Positions 1 through 8,900 of a stretch of DNA of 64,000 nt are shown here, piece after piece. Positions within the stretch are counted from its first letter, which is position 1; every line of letters starts with the position of its first letter. A model generated the notes under the pieces. It had not been told where the DNA came from. It made no database searches and saw nothing but the letters and a program-made list of their open reading frames with translations. Position numbers and translations under genes: made by a program. The stretch comes from Lysinibacillus pinottii (GTDB lineage: Bacteria > Bacillota > Bacilli > Bacillales_A > Planococcaceae). Location of the stretch: assembly GCF_024753545.1 (NCBI RefSeq), contig NZ_JANTOO010000009.1, positions 240,390 through 304,389 on the forward strand, read 5' to 3'.

Positions 1-73
1 TACTCATCATATATATGTACTTGCTACGAAAAATATTTGCTTACATGTAATTGATGAGAGATGAGGTGCAAAA

Positions 74-457
74 TTGTTAGTTATTCAGCAAACATCCAAA
101 TTATTAGATGAATGTGATCGATGTGTTTCACGTTTTTGGCAAATGCGTGAGGAGGACCGTACACCTGATTTTTTTCAAGAGGTGAAACCACATGCTGATA
201 AAATTCACCAACTGTTGAAGGAATGGCAGCAAGAGGCCAATAAATGGATTCAAGAGAATCGACCGAAATATATGCATACACAACAAATTGCTTCAACGGT
301 AGAATCGATGGAGCAATTTGTTGTGCAATCTTATTATAAGGAAACAAGTAAAAAACGTTTTTTAGATGCTATTCATTCTACCTCCTTTACAATGAAAAAC
401 TTCGAACGACTGGTAAAGGAGGAGGCAGTAAATGCTATCGAAGAAACGAACGATTAG
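74..457 (+). CDS. yppE: YppE-like DUF1798 protein
   Basis: A 127-residue, mostly helical, charged protein with no signal peptide or membrane segment. Size, Trp-rich helical pattern and position directly before the mrfA/yprA helicase match the YppE (DUF1798) family of Bacillus, whose function is not established. The TTG start is supported by a GAGGTG ribosome site at 63-68; no ATG sits nearby in frame. The 3' end overlaps mrfA by 26 bases, so the two genes are probably translationally coupled. The family assignment rests on synteny plus recalled sequence character, not on a search. Confidence 0.8.
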   Translation: MLVIQQTSKLLDECDRCVSRFWQMREEDRTPDFFQEVKPHADKIHQLLKEWQQEANKWIQENRPKYMHTQQIASTVESMEQFVVQSYYKETSKKRFLDAIHSTSFTMKNFERLVKEEAVNAIEETND

Positions 458-2705
458 CGAGCTTTTACATGAATGGAGATATGATGAAGAATTAAAAGAA
501 CGCATTCTTCATTGGCAAACACTTGAAGCCCGTCCTGCTAGTTATGCTTCTTTCCCAGAAAATTTACATCCTTCTTTAGTGAAGGCTTTAAAGGCAAGAG
601 GGATCGAGCAACTTTATACGCATCAGCGAGAGGCCTTTGATTTGGCACAGAGTGGTACATCTTTTACGGCTGTTACACCAACCGCATCAGGTAAATCGTA
701 TTGCTATCATTTACCGGTGTTGCAAAAAATAATAGAGGATAACAACGCACGTGCCATTTATTTATTTCCAACAAAGGCTTTAGCACAGGATCAAAAAAAT
801 GACTTGAATGAACTTATTGAACAAAGTGGTGAAGAAATTTTAAGTTATACTTATGATGGTGATACGGCTCCAGGCATTCGTCAGAAGGTTCGTAAAGCAG
901 GACATATCGTTATGACGAATCCTGATATGCTTCATTCAGGAATTTTGCCACACCATACGAAATGGGTATCGCTATTTGAAAATTTGCAGTATATCGTTAT
1001 TGATGAATTGCATACATATAAAGGGGTATTTGGTTCTCATGTTGCTCATGTTATTCGTAGATTAAAACGCATATGTGAATTTTATGGTAGTAACCCTGTG
1101 TTTATCTGTACTTCAGCCACGATAAAAAATCCTAAGGAGCTGGCAGAGTTGCTAACAAATGAATCACATGCGCTCATCGCAGACTCTGGAGCACCTGTCG
1201 GTAAGAAAACATTTCTTTTCTATAATCCGCCCATTATTCATAAAACTTTTGGGGTGCGTAGAAGTGCTGTATTAGAGGTAAGTGATTTAGCAAAGAGGCT
1301 TTATATAGCTGGTATTCAATCCATCATTTTCGCTAAAAGTAGGGTACGGGTTGAAATGATTGTCACTTATTTAAAGGAACTCACACGCAATAAGCTGCTT
1401 GATGAATCCGTGCGTGGCTACCGAGGTGGTTATTTGCCATCTGAACGTCGGGTCATTGAAAAAGGCTTGCGTGATGGAACCATTCAAACCGTTGTCAGTA
1501 CAAATGCGTTAGAATTAGGGGTCGATATTGGCCAGTTACAAGCATGTATTATGACAGGTTATCCAGGTAATATCGCAAGTGCCTGGCAACAAGCAGGACG
1601 TGCAGGAAGGCGGCAAGATGAGGCTTTAATTATCTATGTTGCACAATCGACTGCTCTTGATCAGTATGTGGTTAATCATCCTTTATTTTTACTTGGTAGT
1701 GCACCAGAGGAGGCACGTATTTATCCAGAAAATATGTTAATTCTAATGGATCATTTAAAATGTGCCGCTTTTGAATTACCTTTTTCTATAGAAGATACTT
1801 ATGGTGAATATGACATACAAGAGTTGTTAGATTATTTAGCCGAAGAAGGCGTTGTCTTTAAGACGAGTGATAAGTGGCATTGGATGAGTGATCGTTTCCC
1901 AGCACATGATATTAGCTTACGGTCTGCTTCGCAGGAAAATGTGGTAATTATTAATCTGTCTATTCCTGCCCAAACAAAGGTAATTGGAGAAATGGATCGT
2001 CATAGTGCCATGACATTATTACATGAGGAAGCGATTTATTTACATCAAGGGATTCAATTCCAAGTAGAGCAGCTCGACTGGGAAGAAAAGAAAGCCTATG
2101 TCCGTGAAGTCGACGTCGATTATTATACAGATGCCAATCTTGCCGTTGAAATGAAGGTATTAGAGGAAGATCGAAGCCGAGGATATAATGGTGGTACGAT
2201 TAGCTTCGGGGATGTAGGATTAGTCGCACAGGCAACTATTTTCAAAAAAATTCGCTTTGGAACGCATGATAATATCGGATCGGGGCCCATTCATTTACCT
2301 CCAGATGAAATGCATACAAGTGCATCATGGCTTTCACTTCATCTAACAGAGCAATGGTCAGAGGCGGAATTGACAGAGGTAATGATTGGAGTAGCCTATG
2401 CCATGAATGCGTTTATTCCTTTGTTTATTCAATGTGATAGCAGTGATGTAGCAGTTGTCCCACAAGTTAAAGCATCCCATAATGAGTTGCCCACATTTTT
2501 TGTTTACGATAAATATCCTGGTGGGATTGGTTTAAGTGAAAAGGTCTATGACTTATGGGAAGATCTATTAATGAAAACCTTAGAGCATGTTTCAAAATGT
2601 CCTTGTGAATCTGGATGTCCATCATGTATTGGAGCGCAGGACAGTTTGCAGGAAGGAAAAAAGAGGGTCATTATACTTCTTCAGAGATTAAATCAAATTA
2701 ATTAA
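432..2705 (+). CDS. mrfA: DEAD/DEAH-box DNA helicase MrfA (YprA), mitomycin-lesion repair
   Basis: Superfamily 2 helicase of 757 residues. Residues 82-89 (TPTASGKS) form Walker A and D191-E-L-H194 the Walker B/DExH box; a C-terminal helicase domain follows with the arginine-finger segment QAGRAGR. The C-terminal DUF1998-type domain ends in four cysteines (C723, C725, C729, C732), the zinc-binding cluster typical of MrfA. In Bacillus subtilis MrfA acts with the exonuclease MrfB in a UvrABC-independent repair of mitomycin C damage. The start has an AAAGGAGGAGG ribosome site inside yppE. Unusually, mrfB is not adjacent but about 7.9 kb downstream, behind a surface-protein cassette; a terminator directly follows this gene. 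Confidence 0.95.
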   Translation: MLSKKRTISELLHEWRYDEELKERILHWQTLEARPASYASFPENLHPSLVKALKARGIEQLYTHQREAFDLAQSGTSFTAVTPTASGKSYCYHLPVLQKIIEDNNARAIYLFPTKALAQDQKNDLNELIEQSGEEILSYTYDGDTAPGIRQKVRKAGHIVMTNPDMLHSGILPHHTKWVSLFENLQYIVIDELHTYKGVFGSHVAHVIRRLKRICEFYGSNPVFICTSATIKNPKELAELLTNESHALIADSGAPVGKKTFLFYNPPIIHKTFGVRRSAVLEVSDLAKRLYIAGIQSIIFAKSRVRVEMIVTYLKELTRNKLLDESVRGYRGGYLPSERRVIEKGLRDGTIQTVVSTNALELGVDIGQLQACIMTGYPGNIASAWQQAGRAGRRQDEALIIYVAQSTALDQYVVNHPLFLLGSAPEEARIYPENMLILMDHLKCAAFELPFSIEDTYGEYDIQELLDYLAEEGVVFKTSDKWHWMSDRFPAHDISLRSASQENVVIINLSIPAQTKVIGEMDRHSAMTLLHEEAIYLHQGIQFQVEQLDWEEKKAYVREVDVDYYTDANLAVEMKVLEEDRSRGYNGGTISFGDVGLVAQATIFKKIRFGTHDNIGSGPIHLPPDEMHTSASWLSLHLTEQWSEAELTEVMIGVAYAMNAFIPLFIQCDSSDVAVVPQVKASHNELPTFFVYDKYPGGIGLSEKVYDLWEDLLMKTLEHVSKCPCESGCPSCIGAQDSLQEGKKRVIILLQRLNQIN

Positions 2706-2711
2706 AAAAGA

Positions 2712-2760
2712 AAAGAGGGCTTGTGGTATATCTGAATGATTTCCTCAAGCTCTCTTTATC
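2712..2760 (+). terminator. Rho-independent terminator of yppE-mrfA
   Basis: Arms AAAGAGGGCTTG (2712-2723) and CAAGCTCTCTTT (2746-2757) pair over 12 bp with one G-U, starting 7 bases after the mrfA stop. The run after the stem is short (TTTAT). Confidence 0.7.
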
Positions 2761-2949
2761 TATCTATTAATGTATATACCTGACAATTTTTTTAGAAGGA
2801 TTTATTTCTTTTTTTAGTATGGAACTAAGTCCTTTTACACTTTTTCCTCTACGTTTATTGGCAATGCAAGAGGTATATTAATAAATTTGTGAAGACAATA
2901 CTGTTCTGATTCGAGTGCTGAACATTTGGTGTAGTAGAATAGTCAAAAA

Positions 2950-3306
2950 TTAGTCGATAGAAATTTTGTGTTTCTCATGAAGTAGTATTGTACCATTTAC
3001 TTTAACGACGATATTTAAACTGAGTAATCCACCTATTTTTACTTTTACTGTTGATACTGTTCCATTAGTTTCTGTAATTTCACCTTTCAATTTTACAAAG
3101 GGATAAACTTGTTTGAACATACTGTCTCTACTCTTTTTATCTACTACTTCATTATTAATATAAAGAACCTCTTCCGTCACAGCATTTACAATGCGAATAA
3201 TATGCCCCTTATATTCTAACTGCCATACTTTAAATACTTCTTTTTCTAAATCCTCTGTTGTGTTTTTCCATTCTTTTTTTAGTTCTTCACGAAAATTTTT
3301 AAACAA
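2950..3306 (-). CDS. Hypothetical protein, 118 residues
   Basis: I do not recognise this protein. It starts with TTG, supported by a good GGAGGA ribosome site 6 bases upstream on the minus strand (about 3313-3318). The first 35 residues are a charged amphipathic helix (many Lys/Glu); the remainder is beta-rich with alternating Val/Ile, ending in a segment around KVKIGGLLSLNIVVKVNG. There is no signal peptide or membrane helix. It faces its neighbours alone and stands at the left edge of the block inserted between mrfA and mrfB. The reading frame in the opposite direction (3191-3433) lacks a ribosome site and looks like a shadow. Confidence 0.6.
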   Translation of the reverse strand: MFKNFREELKKEWKNTTEDLEKEVFKVWQLEYKGHIIRIVNAVTEEVLYINNEVVDKKSRDSMFKQVYPFVKLKGEITETNGTVSTVKVKIGGLLSLNIVVKVNGTILLHEKHKISID

Positions 3307-3404
3307 TGCGTTTCCTCCAAGAAAAGTTATTAATGATTACATAAATATTTTTACTTCATTACAAAGTAAGGGTGGCATTCATCTAACGCACCTTATATAT
3401 GTAA

Positions 3405-3668
3405 TTTCATTTTATAGAAAATACTTGCAATAGTACAAGCGAATTAGATAAAAGTGTTAGTTTTCTAGAAATAAAATTATTTAAATGGTCAACCAACAAG
3501 GATGCCGTAACTTTATGGAGAATGGACTTTTTAAATAATAATTCAATGTATGATTACACAATAAATAGAATTAAAAAGGAGTTAAGGCTAAATAAACTTT
3601 ATTCAAACATGTTCGTGTTGATTAATTCGGGGCTTTGTCTCGTTTGTGTGACTTACACCAACAATTAG
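3405..3668 (+). pseudogene. Possible remnant coding frame without a start
   Basis: The frame is open for 87 codons and ends at a TAG at 3666-3668, but has no ATG with a ribosome site until codon 40. Its residues are protein-like (for example LEIKLFKWSTNKDAVTLW). It may be the 3' end of a gene that lost its front part when the surrounding block was inserted. I cannot name a family, and chance openness in this AT-rich stretch is possible. The rest of 3307-3850 holds only the inverted repeat listed separately. Confidence 0.25.
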
Positions 3669-3757
3669 AAAAGTAAGGTAAAGAAAATTTTAAATATACA
3701 AATATTTGTTGAATGTTAACTTTAAGTAATATATAAATAAATAGGAATATATGGTTT

Positions 3758-3791
3758 TTAACTAGGAGGACAATTATTCTCTCCTAGTTAA
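3758..3791. repeat. Perfect 11-bp inverted repeat before the GNAT-collar cluster
   Basis: TTAACTAGGAG at 3758-3768 is repeated inverted as CTCCTAGTTAA at 3781-3791 with a 12-base loop. There is no T-run on either side, so it is not a normal terminator. It lies 59 bases before the preferred start of the acetyltransferase gene and could be an operator or an mRNA 5' hairpin. Confidence 0.5.
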
Positions 3792-3850
3792 TCTGAAATG
3801 GGACATAATTTTATAGGTTTAATGACTATTTGATGAAATGGTGGTGGAAT

Positions 3851-4318
3851 ATGGTACAGACTCGAAATGTTGTATCTCAAGATGATGCGTTTCTTTACGA
3901 GTTATATATTTCTACACGAAAGAACGAGTTTTCGATGCTTGCCGTAGATGAACAACAATTACACGCGCTTTTACTGATTCAATACGAAGCGCAAAAGAGA
4001 TTTTATCAACAAAATTTTCCGCAAGCAAAGCATGAAATTATTTTTCATGAAGGTTTGGAAATTGGTAGGATAATGACTGAATGTAAAAGTGGGAATATTC
4101 ATTTAATTGATATTTCTTTATTGCCTGATTTTAGAGGTAAGGGCTATGGAACCAAGTTATTAAAGCAATTACAAAACAGTGCGGCTAGTCAGAATTTGTC
4201 TGTTACACTCCATGTATGGCATGGAAATCCTGCAAGGCGCCTATATGAAAGATGCGGATTTTACGTTACCGAAGACATTTCTCCGTATATTGCCATGAGG
4301 TTTGAGTCACTCGGTTAA
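3851..4318 (+). CDS. GNAT family N-acetyltransferase
   Basis: A GNAT-fold acyl-CoA transferase of 155 residues. The acetyl-CoA binding motif A is visible as RGKGYGTKLL preceded by the beta-4 strand LIDISLLPDF, and the C-terminal RRLYERCGF is the typical GNAT ending. The start at 3851 puts the first strand (VQTRNVV) at the N-terminus as usual for the family; upstream in-frame starts (3830 TTG, 3833 ATG) would add a Trp-rich tail without a better ribosome site. It ends 41 bases before three tail-collar genes in the same direction and probably shares their transcript. Substrate unknown; modification of the neighbouring collar proteins is only a guess. Confidence 0.85.
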   Translation: MVQTRNVVSQDDAFLYELYISTRKNEFSMLAVDEQQLHALLLIQYEAQKRFYQQNFPQAKHEIIFHEGLEIGRIMTECKSGNIHLIDISLLPDFRGKGYGTKLLKQLQNSAASQNLSVTLHVWHGNPARRLYERCGFYVTEDISPYIAMRFESLG

Positions 4319-4359
4319 AAGACTGAATTTTCAATTTATTCGAAAGGAGGTGAGAGTCA

Positions 4360-4884
4360 ATGAGTGAGTCTTATTTAGGAGAGATTCGTATGTTTGCAGG
4401 AAACTTTGCTCCTCAGGGATGGGCTTTATGCAATGGACAACTTCTTAGTATTTCAGAAAATGAGGCACTTTTTGCTTTACTTGGAACAACATATGGAGGG
4501 GATGGTCAAACTACTTTTAAGTTGCCAGATTTAATGGGACGTGTTCCTATTCATGTTAGTCCACAGTACGGTATAGGTGTTGCTGGTGGTACAGAATTGA
4601 TTACGTTAACTGCCAATCAACTGCCAAATCATACACATACTGTTCAAGCGGCTACAGCTGTTGGGAATACCTCAACACCGACTAATAAGCTGTGGGCAAC
4701 GACAAGTGGATATTCTAATTACTCAAATGATAAAGATGGAGCTGGCAATCCGTTAACGCCAGTTACAATGAACGCTAATGCTAGCTCGGTTGTTGGTGGC
4801 AATCAGTCACATGACAACATGATGCCAACAGTAGCAATTTCCTTCATTATTTCGTTATATGGAGTATTTCCTACCCAGCCATAA
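4360..4884 (+). CDS. Phage tail-collar (MdpB-like) protein 1
   Basis: A 174-residue protein of the tail-collar / microcystin-dependent-protein (MdpB, COG4675) family. Visible hallmarks are the N-terminal YLGEIRMFAGNFAPQGWALC, the LLGTTYGGDGQTTFKLPDL segment, and the C-terminal SHDNMMPTVAISFIISLYG. In phage fibres this fold forms trimers at the tail collar; chromosomal free-standing copies have no firmly known role. There is no signal peptide. The ribosome site is a strong AAAGGAGGTG. It is the first of three tandem paralogues, followed by a 1438-residue SLH surface protein. Confidence 0.9.
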   Translation: MSESYLGEIRMFAGNFAPQGWALCNGQLLSISENEALFALLGTTYGGDGQTTFKLPDLMGRVPIHVSPQYGIGVAGGTELITLTANQLPNHTHTVQAATAVGNTSTPTNKLWATTSGYSNYSNDKDGAGNPLTPVTMNANASSVVGGNQSHDNMMPTVAISFIISLYGVFPTQP

Positions 4885-4909
4885 AACATATGTACAAAGG
4901 AGGATGAAA

Positions 4910-5404
4910 ATGGCAGAACCATATTTAGGTGAAGTTCGATTATTTGCGATGAATTATGCGCCAAGATACTGGTTATCTTGTGAAGGGCAATTGCTTCCTA
5001 TTAATCAGTATCAAGCTTTATACGCGCTGTTAGGAACGGTTTATGGAGGGGATGGGGTAAAAACATTTGCCTTACCGGATTTGCGAGGACGTGTCCCAAT
5101 CCATGTAGGTCCTTCATTACCTTTAGGAACAAAGGCGGGTGAAGTGACACATTCTTTAACAGTTAATGAAATACCTCAACATACTCATCAAGTGTACGGC
5201 TCATCAAACCTTGCAAGTGTACCCTCCCCTAAAGGAAATGTATGGGCACAAAAGGATAACTTATATGCAGATGGTCCGACTGTAACGATGAATTCAGCTG
5301 CATTATCTTCTGCTGGAGGAGGACAGGCCCATAATAATATGCAGCCTTATTTAGCCGTACATTTTTGTATCGCTACTCAAGGTATTTTTCCAACAAGAAA
5401 TTAA
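4910..5404 (+). CDS. Phage tail-collar (MdpB-like) protein 2
   Basis: Second paralogue, 164 residues. The start at 4910 is fixed by AAAGGAGG at 4896-4903 and by alignment with the N-termini of the other two copies (MAEPYLGEVRLFAMNYAPRY); the longer frame from 4859 would run backwards into gene 1. It shares the LLGTVYGGDGVKTFALPDL core and the AHNNMQPYLAVHFCIATQG ending. It lies 25 bases after copy 1 and 19 before copy 3. Divergence between copies is confined mainly to the middle loop (about residues 95-130), the region exposed in phage collar trimers. Confidence 0.9.
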   Translation: MAEPYLGEVRLFAMNYAPRYWLSCEGQLLPINQYQALYALLGTVYGGDGVKTFALPDLRGRVPIHVGPSLPLGTKAGEVTHSLTVNEIPQHTHQVYGSSNLASVPSPKGNVWAQKDNLYADGPTVTMNSAALSSAGGGQAHNNMQPYLAVHFCIATQGIFPTRN

Positions 5405-5423
5405 GTAAAAGGAGTTGGTATGA

Positions 5424-5960
5424 ATGGCAGATGCGTATATCGGTGAAATCCGAATTTTTTCAGGAAACTTTGCGCCAAAGGGGTGGGCGTTATGTAACGG
5501 TCAATTGATGAACATTCAGCAAAATACAGCACTTTATTCTATATTAGGTGTTCAGTATGGTGGCGATGGGAAGACAACCTTTGCATTACCGAATTTAATG
5601 GCGTCAGCACCTATGAATCAAGGATCAGGAATGGGATTAACACCGCGAAAAGTTGGTGAAGCGGTAGGAACACAAACAGTGACGCTTTTGGAGTCCCAAA
5701 TACCTGCTCACTCTCATACTCCAGTAGCTATACAAAGTGTTGGAACGTCAGGTAATCCGATTGGTTTATTTTGGGCAGAGGGTGTAGGGGCCGGGAGACC
5801 ACCCAAACAACCACATTTGTATGATACCAATTTGGATGTTCAAATGAACACGCAAGCTTTAGGTTTGACAGGTGGGAGTCAGCCACATAATAATATGCAG
5901 CCCTTCTTGGTGATGAATTATATTATTTGCTTACAGGGTGAGTTTCCATCTAGAGGGTAA
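5424..5960 (+). CDS. Phage tail-collar (MdpB-like) protein 3
   Basis: Third paralogue, 178 residues, with the same N-terminal module (ADAYIGEIRIFSGNFAPKGW), the VQYGGDGKTTFALPNL core and the PHNNMQPFLVMNYIICLQG ending. AAAAGGAG lies 9 bases before the ATG. It is followed within 24 bases by the SLH surface protein, suggesting the four genes are co-transcribed. No holin, lysin, portal, terminase or sheath gene is nearby, so this is not a prophage remnant in the ordinary sense. Confidence 0.9.
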   Translation: MADAYIGEIRIFSGNFAPKGWALCNGQLMNIQQNTALYSILGVQYGGDGKTTFALPNLMASAPMNQGSGMGLTPRKVGEAVGTQTVTLLESQIPAHSHTPVAIQSVGTSGNPIGLFWAEGVGAGRPPKQPHLYDTNLDVQMNTQALGLTGGSQPHNNMQPFLVMNYIICLQGEFPSRG

Positions 5961-5984
5961 CAGGAAATTTAAAGGGGTGGAACT

Positions 5985-8900
5985 ATGAATCGATCGCAGG
6001 CTTTCAAAAATGGCAGGAATGGGATTAAAATGGTCCGTAAAAAAATGAGATTTTATGTCCGTATTTTAATAGTCTTAATTTTAATGATGGCATCGATTGG
6101 CTATATCCCTGCCATAGAGGTAGAGGCTGCTGTGAATGGAACTGCTGATGGTACATATGATTTCGGTGGATCTGTCAGTGGTGATAACAGTGCGGGTGCA
6201 GGATTTTCAACCTTTTCGGATAAGTTTATAATAAGCAACGGTTTTGTAGTTGATCCAGCAACATCACAATTGTATACACAAAATTATACACCTAAGGCTC
6301 AGGAAACTCTGATTATTAAAGCAGAGGGAGGGAATATATGTAAAACATTCACGTTTAAAGACTTAGGGATAAGTATTGTTCCAGATCTTCCTAAACTCAC
6401 ATTTAGTAAGCTTTCCTTAGTTGTAAAAGATACGAATGGAGCTACGTTAGGCTCTCACTCAATTGCTAATAAGGAGATTTCTGGGAATGGAATGATCCAT
6501 CAATTAAGTACTCTCTTAAATAATGGTAATGAATTTGATTACAATGGTGCTGAATCCTTAGAAATTACGTGGCAATTTGATTTCCCTACTAATGATCCAA
6601 ATACAGAGCCATCAAACTTAAACTTTGATAATATAACAATTGCCAATGTGAGCGACAGTTTTTCTGATACTCAAACTCCTACAATATCAAACAAAACAAT
6701 TACATCTTCAAATGTCAGTACAACAGGTGTAACGCTTGGGTGGGAAAAGGCAACAGACGATGTGACACTACAGGGCGATTTAGAGTATCGAGTCTATCAA
6801 TCTAGCAGTAATAATATGGATACTGTTAGTGATATCGAAGTAAACGGTTTAGCATTAGGAACTGGATTTTCAAAAGATTTAGAAGTATTTAATGTGACGG
6901 GGTTATTACCAAGTACGACATATTATTTTAATGTCATTGTAAAAGATGCTGCAGGCAATAAAAGTGCTTATACAATGAAGTCAGTGACGACCTCTATTCC
7001 TGCTAATGCTCCAACTGTAACTACAAATACTATCCCATCTAATGTGACAACAACAGGAGCAACGGTTGGTGGGTATGTTACAGCTGATGGTGGAGCGATA
7101 GTTACAGAAAGAGGAATTGTCTATGCAACGACTGCCAATCCGACGACCATTAATAGTAAAATAACGATAACAGGGACAACAGGTACTTTTACTGCTGACC
7201 TAAGTGGGTTAAATCCAAATACGACGTACCATTACAGAGCATATGCGACAAACTCTGTAGGTACAAGCTATGGAAGTGATCAAACCTTTACAACAGGGTC
7301 ATTAAGCAATAATGCAGACTTAAGCAACTTAACCCTTTCAACAGGAACGTTAAGTCCAGCCTTTGCTTCAGGTACGACAGATTACACTGCAAATGTAGCT
7401 AGTAATGTAGGAAATATTCAGGTTACACCGACATTAGCTGATAGTTATGCAACGCTAACGCTGAATGGGGCAGCTGTCACAAGTGGAATTGGTAAGGATA
7501 TTGCCTTAAATGTCGGATTAAACACCATTACTATTATTGTAACTGCACAAAATCAAACAACAAAAATTTATACGATTACAGTTACTAGAGCAGCACCAAC
7601 ATATACAATTGATACAATCAGTAATCAAATGTTCCCAGCACTAACAGCTGGATACACAAGCGGCACTCAAGAAACAAAAACGTTAACAATCGCAAATACA
7701 GGAACAGGTAGTTTAGCGAATGTATCGGTAGCGATAAGTGGTGCTAATGCGGATGATTTTGATATTACGCAACCATCAGCGACGAGCTTACCAAGTGCGG
7801 GTAATACAATATTTACTGTGAGGGCAAAGGATGGCTTGGCGGTAGGAACCTATACAGCAACGGTAACGGTAAGCGCGACAAACCTAACACCAGTGACGTT
7901 CACAGTTATGCAAGTGGTCCAAGCAGCACCAACATATACAATTGATACAATCAGTAATCAAATGTTCCCAGCACTAACAGCTGGATACACAAACGGCACT
8001 CAAGAAACAAAAACGTTAACAATCGCAAATACAGGAACAGGCAGTTTAGCGAATGTATCGGTAGCGATAAGTGGTGCTAATGCGGATGATTTTGATATTA
8101 CGCAACCATCAGCGACGAGCTTACCAAGTGCGGGTAATACAATATTTACCGTGAGGGCAAAGGATGATTTGGCGGTAGGAACCTATACAGCAACGGTAAC
8201 GGTAAGCGCGACAAACCTAACACCAGTGACGTTTACAGTTACGCAAGTGGTCCAAGCAGCACCAACATATACAATTGATACAATCAGTAATCAAATGTTC
8301 CCAGCACTAACAGCTGGATACACAAGCGGCACTCAAGAAACAAAAACGTTAACAATCGCAAATACAGGAACAGGTAGTTTAGCGAATGTATCGGTAGCGA
8401 TAAGTGGTGCTAATGCGGATGATTTTGATATTACGCAACCATCAGCGACGAGCTTACCAAGTGCGGGTAATACAATATTTACCGTGAGGGCAAAGGATGG
8501 CTTGGCGGTAGGAACCTATACAGCAACGGTAACGGTAAGCGCGACAAACCTAACACCAGTGACGTTTACAGTTACGCAAGAAGTCCAAGCAAATTCAGTA
8601 ACAGCTCCAGATGTGCCAACGAATGTATTGGCAACGCCAGGTGATAGTTATGTAAGGGTAAGCTTTGATGTCCCGACCAATAATGGAGGTAGTACGATTA
8701 CTGGATATACAGTTAAAGTTTATGTAGGCGGAGTGGAGCAGCCGATGTTAGCGAAAATAGGGACGTTAAGTCCAATCATAGTAACGGGATTAACCAACGG
8801 GACAGCCTATACATTTAAAGTGTTAGCAACTAACATTGCTGGAAATAGTGGAGAATCTATGGCATCAAATGTGGTGACACCAGTAGCTCCTACTGCCCCA

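Noticed and set aside
3191..3433. Plus-strand 80-residue ORF opposite the hypothetical gene
   Set aside because: Low-complexity Ser/Phe-rich translation without ribosome site; the minus-strand gene has the better start signal.
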